From Pedomonas sp051304405 (GTDB lineage: Bacteria; Pseudomonadota; Alphaproteobacteria; Sphingomonadales; Sphingomonadaceae): 64,000 nucleotides of DNA. Below, one piece after another: positions 36,245-44,854 of the stretch (the stretch's first letter is position 1; each line of letters begins with the position of its first letter). The stretch lies in NCBI RefSeq assembly GCF_051304405.1, contig NZ_JBPPGG010000003.1, forward strand, positions 310,001-374,000. The letters are read 5' to 3'. The notes beneath the pieces were generated by a model. The model saw only the letters and a program-made list of their open reading frames with translations, did no database searches and was not told where the DNA came from. The translations under genes were made by a program, and so were the position numbers.

Positions 36245-37201
36245 CTATTCCGCGAAGAACCCTTCATCGATGGATTTGATCTCCACTACGTCGCGGACGA
36301 TAACGCCGACGTTGTGGCGGATCATCAGGCCCGCAAGCCGGTCGCCATCCACAAGCACCACATGCAGGTTTGCATTACGGGCGCTATCTTCCGCTTCCCG
36401 CGTGAAGGTAGAGGCGGTGACGAACAGCCCCTTGTTGGCGCGGCGGATGTTCAGCGCGCCGATGAAATCACGAATCTGGCTGGCCCCAACCGTATTGCCG
36501 TCCTTGTAGCGTTTGGCCTGAATGTAAACCCGGTCAAGGCCAAGGGCATCCTGATTGATCACGCCATCAATGCCGCCATCGCTGGAGCCGCCCAGCGCTT
36601 TCGCCATTTCTTCCTTGCCCAAGCCATACCCCATCTTCACCAGCAGGTGGATGATAAGGCTCTCGAAGTCCCCCGGTGGCATGGCGCGGATGCGCTCCAG
36701 CAGGTCGGCCTTCAGGCTGGCCTGCAGTTCGCGCTGTGCCTCGCCAATGCGCTCTTCGGGAGTGGCGGCGCTGACAATGAGGGTTTCTTCATGTGTGCGG
36801 CTTGCTGAGGCTGCTACAGGGAAGCTGTTGGAGCCGTTGTCCTGTACAAGCGAAGTGCCAGTGACCCAAGCAATGAACTCAGGGAAACGTTTCAGGGTGC
36901 CGTTATCAATCCGCTGCGGATTTTCCGCCAGCAAGGCGCGGCCACGTTCCGTGATCTGCTGATGGCCGCGTTTGGGCAGTTCAATCAGCCCTGCTCGGGT
37001 CAGGTATGTCTTCGCCCAATGCAGGCGGTTGTGAAACAGGCTCTGGCGGCCGCTCGGCAGCCGCTCGGCCAAGTCATCTTCGGTCATACCGAACTCAGCC
37101 GCAATGGCATCCGCAATGTCCCCGATCCGCACCGGCGCGCTCGCGAGCGCGACGTGGCGCAGCACAGGTAGCATCAGTGTTTGGTAGTCGGGAACTGCCA
37201 T
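36245..37201 (-). CDS. mrr: Mrr-family restriction endonuclease
   Basis: The product is 318 residues from ATG 37201, two bases after the hsdM stop. The N-terminal winged-helix (Mrr_N) reads MAVPDYQTLMLPVLRHVA to ITERGRALLAENP (~residues 1-95). The C-terminal PD-(D/E)xK nuclease has FESLIIHLLVKMGYG, GIDGVINQDALGLDRVYIQA and the terminal QAKRYK, with the catalytic Asp, Gln and Lys present. Mrr proteins are type IV enzymes cutting methylated DNA, but many Mrr_cat proteins are part of other systems. Here it is the last gene of a type I operon and translationally linked to it. Confidence 0.9.
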   Translation of the reverse strand: MAVPDYQTLMLPVLRHVALASAPVRIGDIADAIAAEFGMTEDDLAERLPSGRQSLFHNRLHWAKTYLTRAGLIELPKRGHQQITERGRALLAENPQRIDNGTLKRFPEFIAWVTGTSLVQDNGSNSFPVAASASRTHEETLIVSAATPEERIGEAQRELQASLKADLLERIRAMPPGDFESLIIHLLVKMGYGLGKEEMAKALGGSSDGGIDGVINQDALGLDRVYIQAKRYKDGNTVGASQIRDFIGALNIRRANKGLFVTASTFTREAEDSARNANLHVVLVDGDRLAGLMIRHNVGVIVRDVVEIKSIDEGFFAE

Positions 37202-37203
37202 CC

Positions 37204-38655
37204 TCAAGCCTCCAGTTTCGCCGCCACGCTGCGGAATTTCTCCAACGCCAGTTCCAGACTGTCCACAATCTCGGCGGCGATTTCGGCGGGCGGCGGCAGG
37301 CTGTCCGGGTCGGTGGCGCTGTCGTCCTTCAGCCAAAAGATGTCGAGATTGAGCTTGTCGCGCTTCTCCAGCTCGGCATAGGTGAACTTGCGGAAGCGCT
37401 CGGTCTCCTCCCGCTCATGCATCGTCGTGCGGGTCTTATAGCAGGAAACGAAGTCATCCAGGTCCGCCCGCCGCAACGGGCGCTCCTTCAGGGTGAAGCG
37501 CTGGTTGGTGCGAAGGTCGTAAACCCACAGCGCCTCGGTCGCCACCTGCTCGCCGCCGGGTGCCCTGTCGAAGAACAGCACGTTCGCCTTCACGCCCTGG
37601 CTGTAGAAAATGCCGGTGGGCAGGCGCAGCAGGGTGTGGAAGTTGAAGTCCTTCAGCAGTTTCCGGCGCAGGGTCTCGCCTGCCCCTCCCTCGAACAGCA
37701 CGTTGTCGGGCATCACCACCGCCGCAGAGCCGCCCACGCGGAGGATAGACATGATGTGTTGCAGGAAGTTCAGCTGCTTGTTCCCCGTGGTGACCACGAA
37801 GTCGTCACGCACATATTCCTGCCGCTCGGTTTCAATGCCGCCTTCGCTGTTGACGATGCGGAAGGACTGCTTTTTGCCGAACGGCGGGTTGGCCAGCACC
37901 AGATCATAGTGCCTTTCATCTTTATTCAGCAGCGCGTCGGCCTGTTTGACGAGAGGTTTGTCTCCGCCAAGACCGTGCAGGTAGAGGTTCATGGCGCACA
38001 GGCGCACCACCTCGGCCACGATGTCAGTGCCGAAGAAGCTCTCTTCCCGCATCTTCCTGGACATCTTGATGTCCTGAGCGGTCGCATGCTTGCACATGTG
38101 TTCATAGGCAGCCAGCAGGAAGCCGCCGGTGCCAACGGCCGGATCACACACGGTCTCGCCCGGCTGCGGGTCCACCACGTCCACAATGGCCTGAATGACC
38201 GGGCGCGGCGTAAAGTACTGGCCCGCGCCGGATTTCACCTCGGCGGCGTTGCGCTCCAGCAGGCCTTCGTAAATGGCCCCCTTCACGTCCACGTTCACAC
38301 CCATCCAGGTCTCACCGTCGATGAGGGTGACGAGGCGTTGCAGCTTGGCGGGGTCGTTGATCTTGCTTTCCGCCTTCAGGAACAGCGTGCCGATCAGACC
38401 CCCTTTGCGGGAGAGCTTGCTGAGGATCTCTTTGTAATGCGCTTCCAGCGCTTCGCCGGTGAGGCGGCGCAGGGAGTCCCACCGGCACTCCTCCGGCAGC
38501 ATGGACGGCTCGCCCAGATGCTTGGTGCGCTCCTCATCCATCTTGAGGAAGAGCAGGAAGCTGATCTGACCCAGATAATCGCCGTAGGAGACGCCGTCAT
38601 CCCGCAGCACATGGGCATAGTTCCAGACCTTACCAACGAGTGTCTGTGCGTTCAT
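37204..38655 (-). CDS. hsdM: Type I restriction-modification DNA adenine methyltransferase subunit
   Basis: The product is 483 residues. The N-terminal HsdM domain is MNAQTLVGKVWNYAHVLRDD and YGDYLGQISFLLFLKMDEER. The N6-adenine methylase core has motif I TVCDPAVGTGGFLLAAYEH and motif IV DLVLANPPFGKKQ, with YFTPRPVIQAIVDVVDP before it. It transfers methyl groups to adenine in the sequence read by HsdS. Its start overlaps the hsdS stop by 4 bases (ATGA). Confidence 0.95.
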   Translation of the reverse strand: MNAQTLVGKVWNYAHVLRDDGVSYGDYLGQISFLLFLKMDEERTKHLGEPSMLPEECRWDSLRRLTGEALEAHYKEILSKLSRKGGLIGTLFLKAESKINDPAKLQRLVTLIDGETWMGVNVDVKGAIYEGLLERNAAEVKSGAGQYFTPRPVIQAIVDVVDPQPGETVCDPAVGTGGFLLAAYEHMCKHATAQDIKMSRKMREESFFGTDIVAEVVRLCAMNLYLHGLGGDKPLVKQADALLNKDERHYDLVLANPPFGKKQSFRIVNSEGGIETERQEYVRDDFVVTTGNKQLNFLQHIMSILRVGGSAAVVMPDNVLFEGGAGETLRRKLLKDFNFHTLLRLPTGIFYSQGVKANVLFFDRAPGGEQVATEALWVYDLRTNQRFTLKERPLRRADLDDFVSCYKTRTTMHEREETERFRKFTYAELEKRDKLNLDIFWLKDDSATDPDSLPPPAEIAAEIVDSLELALEKFRSVAAKLEA

Positions 38656-40046
38656 TGGACCAGTTCACCCTTAAAAGCGGCTGCGAGAATGGATTGGCGG
38701 AGGCGTGCCCCTGCGTCGCCACAGCGGGCTAGAATTGCAAGAGTAGTATCTGCCTCGGCTGATAAAGAAGTTATAGTCTCAACTATTTGCTGCATCTCCT
38801 CGCGTGGGGGTAGCGGCATGCATATTGACTGGACCCGCTCCTTGTTAAGAGCAGGCTGATTGCCTCCAGACCCATCGGTCCGGGTTCGCTCGTACCGGTG
38901 TCGCAAGTAGTTGAAAACAAATTCTGGCGGGACTGGAGTGTCTGGGACACGGATTGATGCACAATTCTGATTATGGGTTGCGGCGATGCGCAAGATGGCA
39001 GCCTGCCCACGAGTTTTGCCTTCTCCGATCATCCCGAGCATCACAGTTCCTGGTGGCAATATTCTCTCGTTGCTTCCTTTGATTGCCAGTGGGCTGATGC
39101 ATTCACGAGTTTCGTAGATATTGTTAAATGCAACTTCCCCGCTGCTCACCCAAGGAATAGATCCTGCCCAGAGTGCTGGATTCTTCCGCGAAGGAGTGGA
39201 GCCTACAAAGACTGGAAACAATTGACCCAGGGATGCCCACGTCCAGCCTTCCGGCAGTTCAGGCAGGTCTGATGTGTCCGGGGCGGCGGGTTCCTTGTAA
39301 CGCTTGCCCTTGTTCTTGGGGTCGGCTTCCCAGCGGGCGCGGCGCTCGGCGAGGATGCGCTGGAGGAGTTGCTCTCCGGTTTCCGTGCAGGGATTGGCGG
39401 CGCGCCAGTCCGCCGTCAGCTCGCCGGTTACGGCTGCCTTCAGTAGAGCCTTGCGATAGACCTCCAGATCCTCCCGGGCGCGGGTCAGCGCCGTCTCGCC
39501 ATCTTCCAGCTCGGAGAACAGCTCATCAATCCGCGCCACAATCCGCCGCTGGGTCTCCAGAGGGGGGACGGGAACCGGGTAAGCAGACATGGTCTTGAAA
39601 TCGATCCGGGGACGGTCTCCGGTTACCGCGTGGCTTGCAAATGACACAAAACCTGAGTGGTGCAATATCCAGCGCAGGTAAGCGGGTTCAATGTCCGCCG
39701 CACAATTCAGTACAATGAACTCGCCTGAGCAGGCTCCGTCGCGGTCAGCCAGCCAAACCTTGTTCAAGTAGGGTCGTAGGCGGCCATAAAGGATTTGCCC
39801 GGCCGAGAAGGCGTTGGCGGCGCTTCTCATCTCGCTGAATTGTGAAACTCCCTCCAGTCGGATTGAGTGTGGGGCAATGCTATCAAGGCCCACGAATGGC
39901 AGAGAACTCTTCGGGTCGGGTTGGTATTTGCCCTTACTAGGCGTGGCAATGTTCCCAAGCCGCTCCCACCGCCAGCCCTCGGGAAGCTCCCACGGCCCTT
40001 CAACCGGCGCATTCAGCACCGCTGCCTTTTCTCGCCCCCGTGCCAC
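38652..40046 (-). CDS. hsdS: Type I restriction-modification specificity subunit
   Basis: The product is 464 residues. Two target-recognition domains are visible, each starting with a LPEGWRWERLG / LPEGWTWASLG motif and ending with a conserved helix (ETQRRIVARIDELFSELEDG; REEMQQIVETITSLSAEAD). The central spacer helix runs to ADWRAANPCTETGEQLLQRI. The two domains each read half of a bipartite site; the actual sequence cannot be deduced. It follows hsdR by 9 bases. Confidence 0.93.
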   Translation of the reverse strand: MARGREKAAVLNAPVEGPWELPEGWRWERLGNIATPSKGKYQPDPKSSLPFVGLDSIAPHSIRLEGVSQFSEMRSAANAFSAGQILYGRLRPYLNKVWLADRDGACSGEFIVLNCAADIEPAYLRWILHHSGFVSFASHAVTGDRPRIDFKTMSAYPVPVPPLETQRRIVARIDELFSELEDGETALTRAREDLEVYRKALLKAAVTGELTADWRAANPCTETGEQLLQRILAERRARWEADPKNKGKRYKEPAAPDTSDLPELPEGWTWASLGQLFPVFVGSTPSRKNPALWAGSIPWVSSGEVAFNNIYETRECISPLAIKGSNERILPPGTVMLGMIGEGKTRGQAAILRIAATHNQNCASIRVPDTPVPPEFVFNYLRHRYERTRTDGSGGNQPALNKERVQSICMPLPPREEMQQIVETITSLSAEADTTLAILARCGDAGARLRQSILAAAFKGELVQ

Positions 40047-40055
40047 TTTGTTTCC

Positions 40056-42776
40056 TTACGCCACCAGTGCCTGCGTTACGTCGTCAATTACGGCCTTCAG
40101 CTGGCCGCCAAAGGCCTTCTGGGCGGCGATGACCCCGCCCCGGCTGGTGAATTGGGGCAATTGCTGCATGTCTGGCAAGCTGATTTCGATATTTGCGGCC
40201 AGGTGGTCGCGGATGGCTTCCAGCCAGCCCAGCTGTTCCTGATTGTATTCGCGCCCGGCCTTCTTCTCGCGGCCCAGCCACAGGTTGAAGCGCTGCTGCA
40301 CTTCCGCCGAGAAGGGGGCCAGGCTGTCCGTCGCGCCGATGGCGAAGCGCACCAGCGCCACAATGTCCGTCAGCACCTTGGCCGGATTGGAGCGAACCTT
40401 GTCCCCCTGCAAGCGCTTGTAGGCTGCCCACAGCTGGATCGGCTCCAGCAGCCACGGCGGCTGCATCATCAGCGCTTTCAGCTCCTCAAGGCTTTCGTAG
40501 GTCAGCCGCTCCTGAACCTTGGGCTTGCCATAGAGGATGGAGAGGGCAATCACCTCGTCCTGCTTCTCGTCCAGCAACTGCTTGAAGCGATCCACCATCG
40601 CTTGCGCCGCCTTCTGGTCAAAGCCGGTGGAGATGACCACATCCTGCGAATACGGGTCGATGACCACTTCGCTGGCCTTCTTCAGCTCCATCAGCAGGTT
40701 GCGGAGTTCCGGCGCGTTGAACGGCTCCAGCGCCTCTTCCCGCAGCATCTCGGCGGTGGCGTCTCGCTCCTCCGGCGAGGGGCTGCGCTGGCGGATGATG
40801 TCTTCATCCAGCGAGTCCAGCAGCTTGCCCGCCAGCATGTTGAGCGACAGGCCGTGGGTGGCCTCTTCAATCCGCTCCTTCTGCTCGGGAGACAGCTTAC
40901 GGTCCAGCGCGGCCAGCCGCCCGGCAAGGGTTGAGACAACGTCTTCGTCATTGCGGCCGCTGGCCACCTGCTCCAGCAGCTTGTCGAAGGAGACGGTGCG
41001 TTCCCGCTCCAACGGCTTGGCGATGATCTTCTCGCTTTCGGTCACGCCCACCGCGTCGATGAGGATGAAACGCTCCTTGGTGGTGGCGTCCGGCGTCACC
41101 TTGCGAAGATCATCAGGGCTGACCGTCCGCACGCCGCGCCCACGCATCTGCTCGAAATACAGCGCAGAGCGCACGTCGCGCATGAAGATCAGCACCTCCA
41201 GCGGCTTCACGTCAGTGCCGGTTGCAATCATGTCCACCGTCACCGCAATGCGCGGGTTATAGTCATTGCGGAACTGATTGATGAGCTGCTCGGGGTTCAC
41301 GCCGCTCACCCGGTAGGTGATCTTCTTGGCGAAGTCGTTGCCCTTGCCGAACACCTCGCGGGCAATCTTCACAATCTCTTCGGCGTGGTTGTCGTCCTTG
41401 GCGAAGATGAGCGTTTTCGGCACCTCCTTGCGGCCGGGAAACAGCTCGGTCGAGAGGGTGTCCCGATAGGTCTCCAGCACCGTGCGGATCTGGTTGGGCG
41501 CGATAACCGTGCGGTCAAGGTCTGAGCCTGCATAGATCAGGTCATCATCCAGCAGCTCAAGCCGCTCCCGCCGGGTGTGGCGGTCTCGCCGGGGAACGGT
41601 AAAGCCGGCAGGCACCTTGCTGCCGTATTCGCCAATCTGGGTGCGGATGCGGAAAATCTCGCCGTCCACGTTCACTCCGTCGATGACGGAGCGCTCATAA
41701 GGGTATTCCGCCACCACGTTCTGGTTGAAGAAGCCGTAGGTGTGCGGCGAGGGCGTCGCCGTCAGGCCGATGATGTGGGCGTCGAAGTAATCCAGCACCT
41801 GCCGCCAGGTGCCGTAGATGGAGCGGTGGCATTCATCGACAATGACGATGTCGAACGTCTCGGGCGGAAAATCCGGGTTGTAGCTGACCAGCTTGGTGGT
41901 GAGCGGCGCTGTGTCCTGCTCGTAGGCGCTGGCTTCCTCGTCCTCCTCGCTCAGTTCCGTGCCGCTCAGCTGGGCGAACACCCGCTGGATGGTGGAGATG
42001 ACCACCTGTGCATTGGGGTCCAGCCCTGCGGCCCCAAGGCGCTGGGCGTTGTAAATTTCGGTGAACAGGCGGTTGGTGCCGTAGGGGCGGAAGCCCTGAA
42101 ACTCCTTGAGCGTCTGACGGCCAAGGTTGTTGCGATCCACCAGGAACAGGATGCGGCGGGCCTTGGCATGAGCCAGCAGTCGGTAGCAGATGTTGGCGGC
42201 GGTGAAGGTCTTGCCCGCGCCCGTTGCCATATGGATGAGCGAGCGGGGCCGGTCCTCCGCCAGAGACTCTTCCAGCCCGGTGATGGCTTCCACCTGACAG
42301 TCGCGCAGCCCCTCGGGATTGAGCGGCGGCGGGGTTTGCAGGCGGGCGCGCAAGGATGAGCCATCCTTTAGCCACCCCAGCAGGGTTTCCGGCCGGTGAA
42401 ACGAGAACACGCGCCGCGAGCGGGCATCCGGGTCCGCCCGGTCCAGAAACTGGGTTTCCAGCCCGCTGGCCTCGTAAGTGAAGCGCAAGGGTTCGCCCCA
42501 GGTCTTGAGCGGGGCGGGAGGGGCCGCGATGTACCGCGCCGATTGCTCGGCCACCCCAACAAGGGGCGTGCCTTGCTTCTTCGCCTCGATAACGCCGCAA
42601 GCCTTGCCGTCAATGAACAGCAGGTAATCGCAAGGGCCGGTCGCCATCGGGTATTCCCGAACGGCGACCCCAAGGCCCGCCTTGCGGTTCAGCTCCGCCC
42701 GGTCCTGTACGATCCACCCCGCTGCCTCCAGCTGGGCGTCGATCAGGGTCCGGGCGCGTTCTTCTGGCTTGCTCAT
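40056..42776 (-). CDS. hsdR: Type I restriction enzyme R subunit (endonuclease/translocase)
   Basis: The product is 906 residues from ATG 42776. The N-terminal nuclease domain includes YLLFIDGKACGVIEAKK, with the PD-ExK pattern. The helicase motor has motif I IHMATGAGKTFTAANICYRL, motif II DIVIVDECHRSIYG, motif III IGLTATPSPHTYGFF and motif VI MRGRGVRTVSPDD. A long C-terminal region contacts HsdM/HsdS (EcoEI-type). It is the first gene of the hsdR-hsdS-hsdM-mrr operon, which lies directly beside the AT-rich lasso island and may share its mobility. Confidence 0.95.
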   Translation of the reverse strand: MSKPEERARTLIDAQLEAAGWIVQDRAELNRKAGLGVAVREYPMATGPCDYLLFIDGKACGVIEAKKQGTPLVGVAEQSARYIAAPPAPLKTWGEPLRFTYEASGLETQFLDRADPDARSRRVFSFHRPETLLGWLKDGSSLRARLQTPPPLNPEGLRDCQVEAITGLEESLAEDRPRSLIHMATGAGKTFTAANICYRLLAHAKARRILFLVDRNNLGRQTLKEFQGFRPYGTNRLFTEIYNAQRLGAAGLDPNAQVVISTIQRVFAQLSGTELSEEDEEASAYEQDTAPLTTKLVSYNPDFPPETFDIVIVDECHRSIYGTWRQVLDYFDAHIIGLTATPSPHTYGFFNQNVVAEYPYERSVIDGVNVDGEIFRIRTQIGEYGSKVPAGFTVPRRDRHTRRERLELLDDDLIYAGSDLDRTVIAPNQIRTVLETYRDTLSTELFPGRKEVPKTLIFAKDDNHAEEIVKIAREVFGKGNDFAKKITYRVSGVNPEQLINQFRNDYNPRIAVTVDMIATGTDVKPLEVLIFMRDVRSALYFEQMRGRGVRTVSPDDLRKVTPDATTKERFILIDAVGVTESEKIIAKPLERERTVSFDKLLEQVASGRNDEDVVSTLAGRLAALDRKLSPEQKERIEEATHGLSLNMLAGKLLDSLDEDIIRQRSPSPEERDATAEMLREEALEPFNAPELRNLLMELKKASEVVIDPYSQDVVISTGFDQKAAQAMVDRFKQLLDEKQDEVIALSILYGKPKVQERLTYESLEELKALMMQPPWLLEPIQLWAAYKRLQGDKVRSNPAKVLTDIVALVRFAIGATDSLAPFSAEVQQRFNLWLGREKKAGREYNQEQLGWLEAIRDHLAANIEISLPDMQQLPQFTSRGGVIAAQKAFGGQLKAVIDDVTQALVA

Positions 42777-43310
42777 ACAAATGTTATGGCAAGCGGAATG
42801 AATCAGGGCAAGCAGGTGCTCTTGCACTGAACACAGCGGATCCAAGGCCGTATTGATTTTGGCGACCGGTGATGCCAATTGCGTGCCCGCAGTTAAGCTG
42901 ATGCGATGTGGCCAGTCACCCCGGTCCGATGCCAGGTTCCCTCCGCGTTCTTCATCGGCGGCATAAGACCCTTGAGGTGCAGATATTGGGCCTGTGAAGG
43001 CTTGCCGCCGACATTACGGGTTGTACCTCGCTCGGCGGTTACCGGATTTCGCCAATGTTGAACAGAGGCCAGGTTTCCGGATCAGCCGGGAGCAAATTTA
43101 CATTGCACAACGCACAGCTGAAACGGCGGGCTGACGGTCGGTGGTCCATCTGGATATCTAAACGCAGGCGTTGCCTGGATGACAAACGACGGCTGGTGAG
43201 CACCTCGGTACGGGCGGCATCCGGGGCGATACAGCGCCTGTCGGGCGCGTGAGCGTCAGTGATTCCTGAAAACGGTGCTGACGCCTCAATAATCGCCACG
43301 AAAATCGCCC
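42777..43310. other. Intergenic region between hsdR and the metal-efflux operon
   Basis: 534 bases. The hsdR promoter should lie at the left end. A 65-codon plus-strand frame (43055-43252) has no recognisable features and no good ribosome site. Nothing else was seen. Confidence 0.5.
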
Positions 43311-44558
43311 TCAGTGGTCTCCGTCCTCATCCGGTGACCAGATGGTGTGCGCGTCGATCTGGATCTTGAGCAGGGCGCGGCTGGCGTCTGACCGTGCCAT
43401 GATTTCAGCCCGGCGGGCGTCGTTGGCGAGGCGGCGGGCGTAGAGCAGATCAGCAAGATCGATCTGGCCCAGTTGATAGCCGCGCTCGGTCCTTCCAACC
43501 GCTTCAGCCGCGCTTTGCGCCGCCGCCTGCGCACGCTGCCACGCCTTCAGCCGGGTCCGGGCATTGGAGAGGTCCGCATCGGCAACCGCGGTGACGGAGC
43601 GCATGACATTTTCCAGTTCAAGCCGCGCGGCGTTGGCTTCGGCCGACGCCATATCCGCAGCGGCGCGCCGGTGGCCGCCGCCCAGCGGCACGGAGACGAC
43701 CACACCCGCCCCCTTTTCCATGCCGCTGCGCTCGCTGAACATGCGCACGCCGAACGAGGGATCGGCAAACCTGTCGGCCCCGACCCGCCGGGAGACGACC
43801 CCCAGGCGCTCTGCCTCGCGGGCAGCGGCGCGGATCTCGTGACTGTGTTCGATCACAAGCTCCCGCAAGGCTTCCAGACCCTGCGGCGGGGACTCAGGAA
43901 GCACCAGCTCGGGCGGCTCCGGCGGCAGCGGAATTTCGGGGAAACTTGCGCTCAAGGTCACGCGCGCTTCCTCCCGCGCCGCGAGCGAGGCGGCGGCCTG
44001 GGCCTCGGCCTGCGCCAGCGCGGCCATCGCCTGATCAACCTCAAGCTCGGAGGCATCGCGCAGGGCCACCCGTCGCTGGAGCGAGGACAGCTCGGCTTCC
44101 AGCCAGCGCACGGTCTCGAGATCAATGCGATACAGGCTGGCGGCGGTCAGCCAGTCATGCCACAGGCCGGACAAGTCCAGCGCGACCTGGTGCCGAACAT
44201 CCGCCATCCGGTTTTCCGCCACCTCGATTTCAAGCGCGCCGGCCTTGCGATCGAGCGCGGCCTTGCCCGGCAGCCGGAAGGGACGGGTAATGCTGACGTC
44301 AAACTCGTCAAACTCGCCCTCGTAATCCACGCTCCGGCGCACGTAGCCGCCCTCAACCGTCACCTCATGGGGCCCGCGCGCCAGCATGTCGCGGCTGGCG
44401 CGGGCCGCCTCGACACGCGCAGCGGCGGCCTTGACGGCGGGGTGATTGTCGAGCACTTCGATCACCGTCTCCGGGGGCGGCAGATCGGCCCGCTGCGCCA
44501 GGGCAGGCGCCGCCGCAAGAAACACGGAGAGCATCAGGAGTGGACGAAGCCGCCTCAT
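43311..44558 (-). CDS. Outer-membrane channel of heavy-metal RND efflux (CzcC/TolC type)
   Basis: The product is 415 residues with signal peptide LRPLLMLSVFLAAAPALA. Two OEP repeats follow: VIEVLDNHPAVKAAAARVEA and, in the second half, LEALRELVIEHSHEIRAAAR with DPSFGVRMFSERSGMEKG. These are typical of CzcC-like channels. It is the last gene of the operon, overlapping the DUF3240 gene by 4 bases. It gives the periplasmic metal an exit across the outer membrane. Confidence 0.9.
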   Translation of the reverse strand: MRRLRPLLMLSVFLAAAPALAQRADLPPPETVIEVLDNHPAVKAAAARVEAARASRDMLARGPHEVTVEGGYVRRSVDYEGEFDEFDVSITRPFRLPGKAALDRKAGALEIEVAENRMADVRHQVALDLSGLWHDWLTAASLYRIDLETVRWLEAELSSLQRRVALRDASELEVDQAMAALAQAEAQAAASLAAREEARVTLSASFPEIPLPPEPPELVLPESPPQGLEALRELVIEHSHEIRAAAREAERLGVVSRRVGADRFADPSFGVRMFSERSGMEKGAGVVVSVPLGGGHRRAAADMASAEANAARLELENVMRSVTAVADADLSNARTRLKAWQRAQAAAQSAAEAVGRTERGYQLGQIDLADLLYARRLANDARRAEIMARSDASRALLKIQIDAHTIWSPDEDGDH

Positions 44559-44854
44559 GCGATCCTCCCGCGGGCGAGGACAGGCACCGCATGCCAGCGC
44601 ACCGGCAACTGACGGGCGGCCCGGGTGACGGCATCGACCAGTTCCGCCATTTTTGCTTCCTCGACGATCAGTTCGAGCGCATTGCGCTGGAGACGCCCGG
44701 CGACCTGTTCGGCCGTGCTGGCGTCGGCGAAATCGATGCCGGAGACCTGTTTCGCCGTAATATGAACGGGCGCGTCCGAAACCGAGCGGATCGCCGCGAC
44801 AAGGATATCCGTGTCGCGGGCGGCGCAGTGGAAGGTGAGCAGAATATCAGACAT
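44555..44854 (-). CDS. DUF3240 family protein of the metal-efflux operon
   Basis: The product is 99 residues from ATG 44854, inside the last codons of the permease gene (8-base overlap). It reads MSDILLTFHCAARDTDILVA, then VSGIDFADASTAEQVAGRLQ and LELIVEEAKMAELVDAVT. The alternating strands and helices resemble a PII-like ferredoxin fold. DUF3240 genes recur in Czc/Cus-type operons; a regulatory or metal-sensing role is suspected but unproven. Confidence 0.8.
   Translation of the reverse strand: MSDILLTFHCAARDTDILVAAIRSVSDAPVHITAKQVSGIDFADASTAEQVAGRLQRNALELIVEEAKMAELVDAVTRAARQLPVRWHAVPVLARGRIA

Noticed and set aside
43055..43252. 65-codon plus frame in the gap before the metal operon
   Set aside because: Basic composition with no recognisable motif or Shine-Dalgarno.
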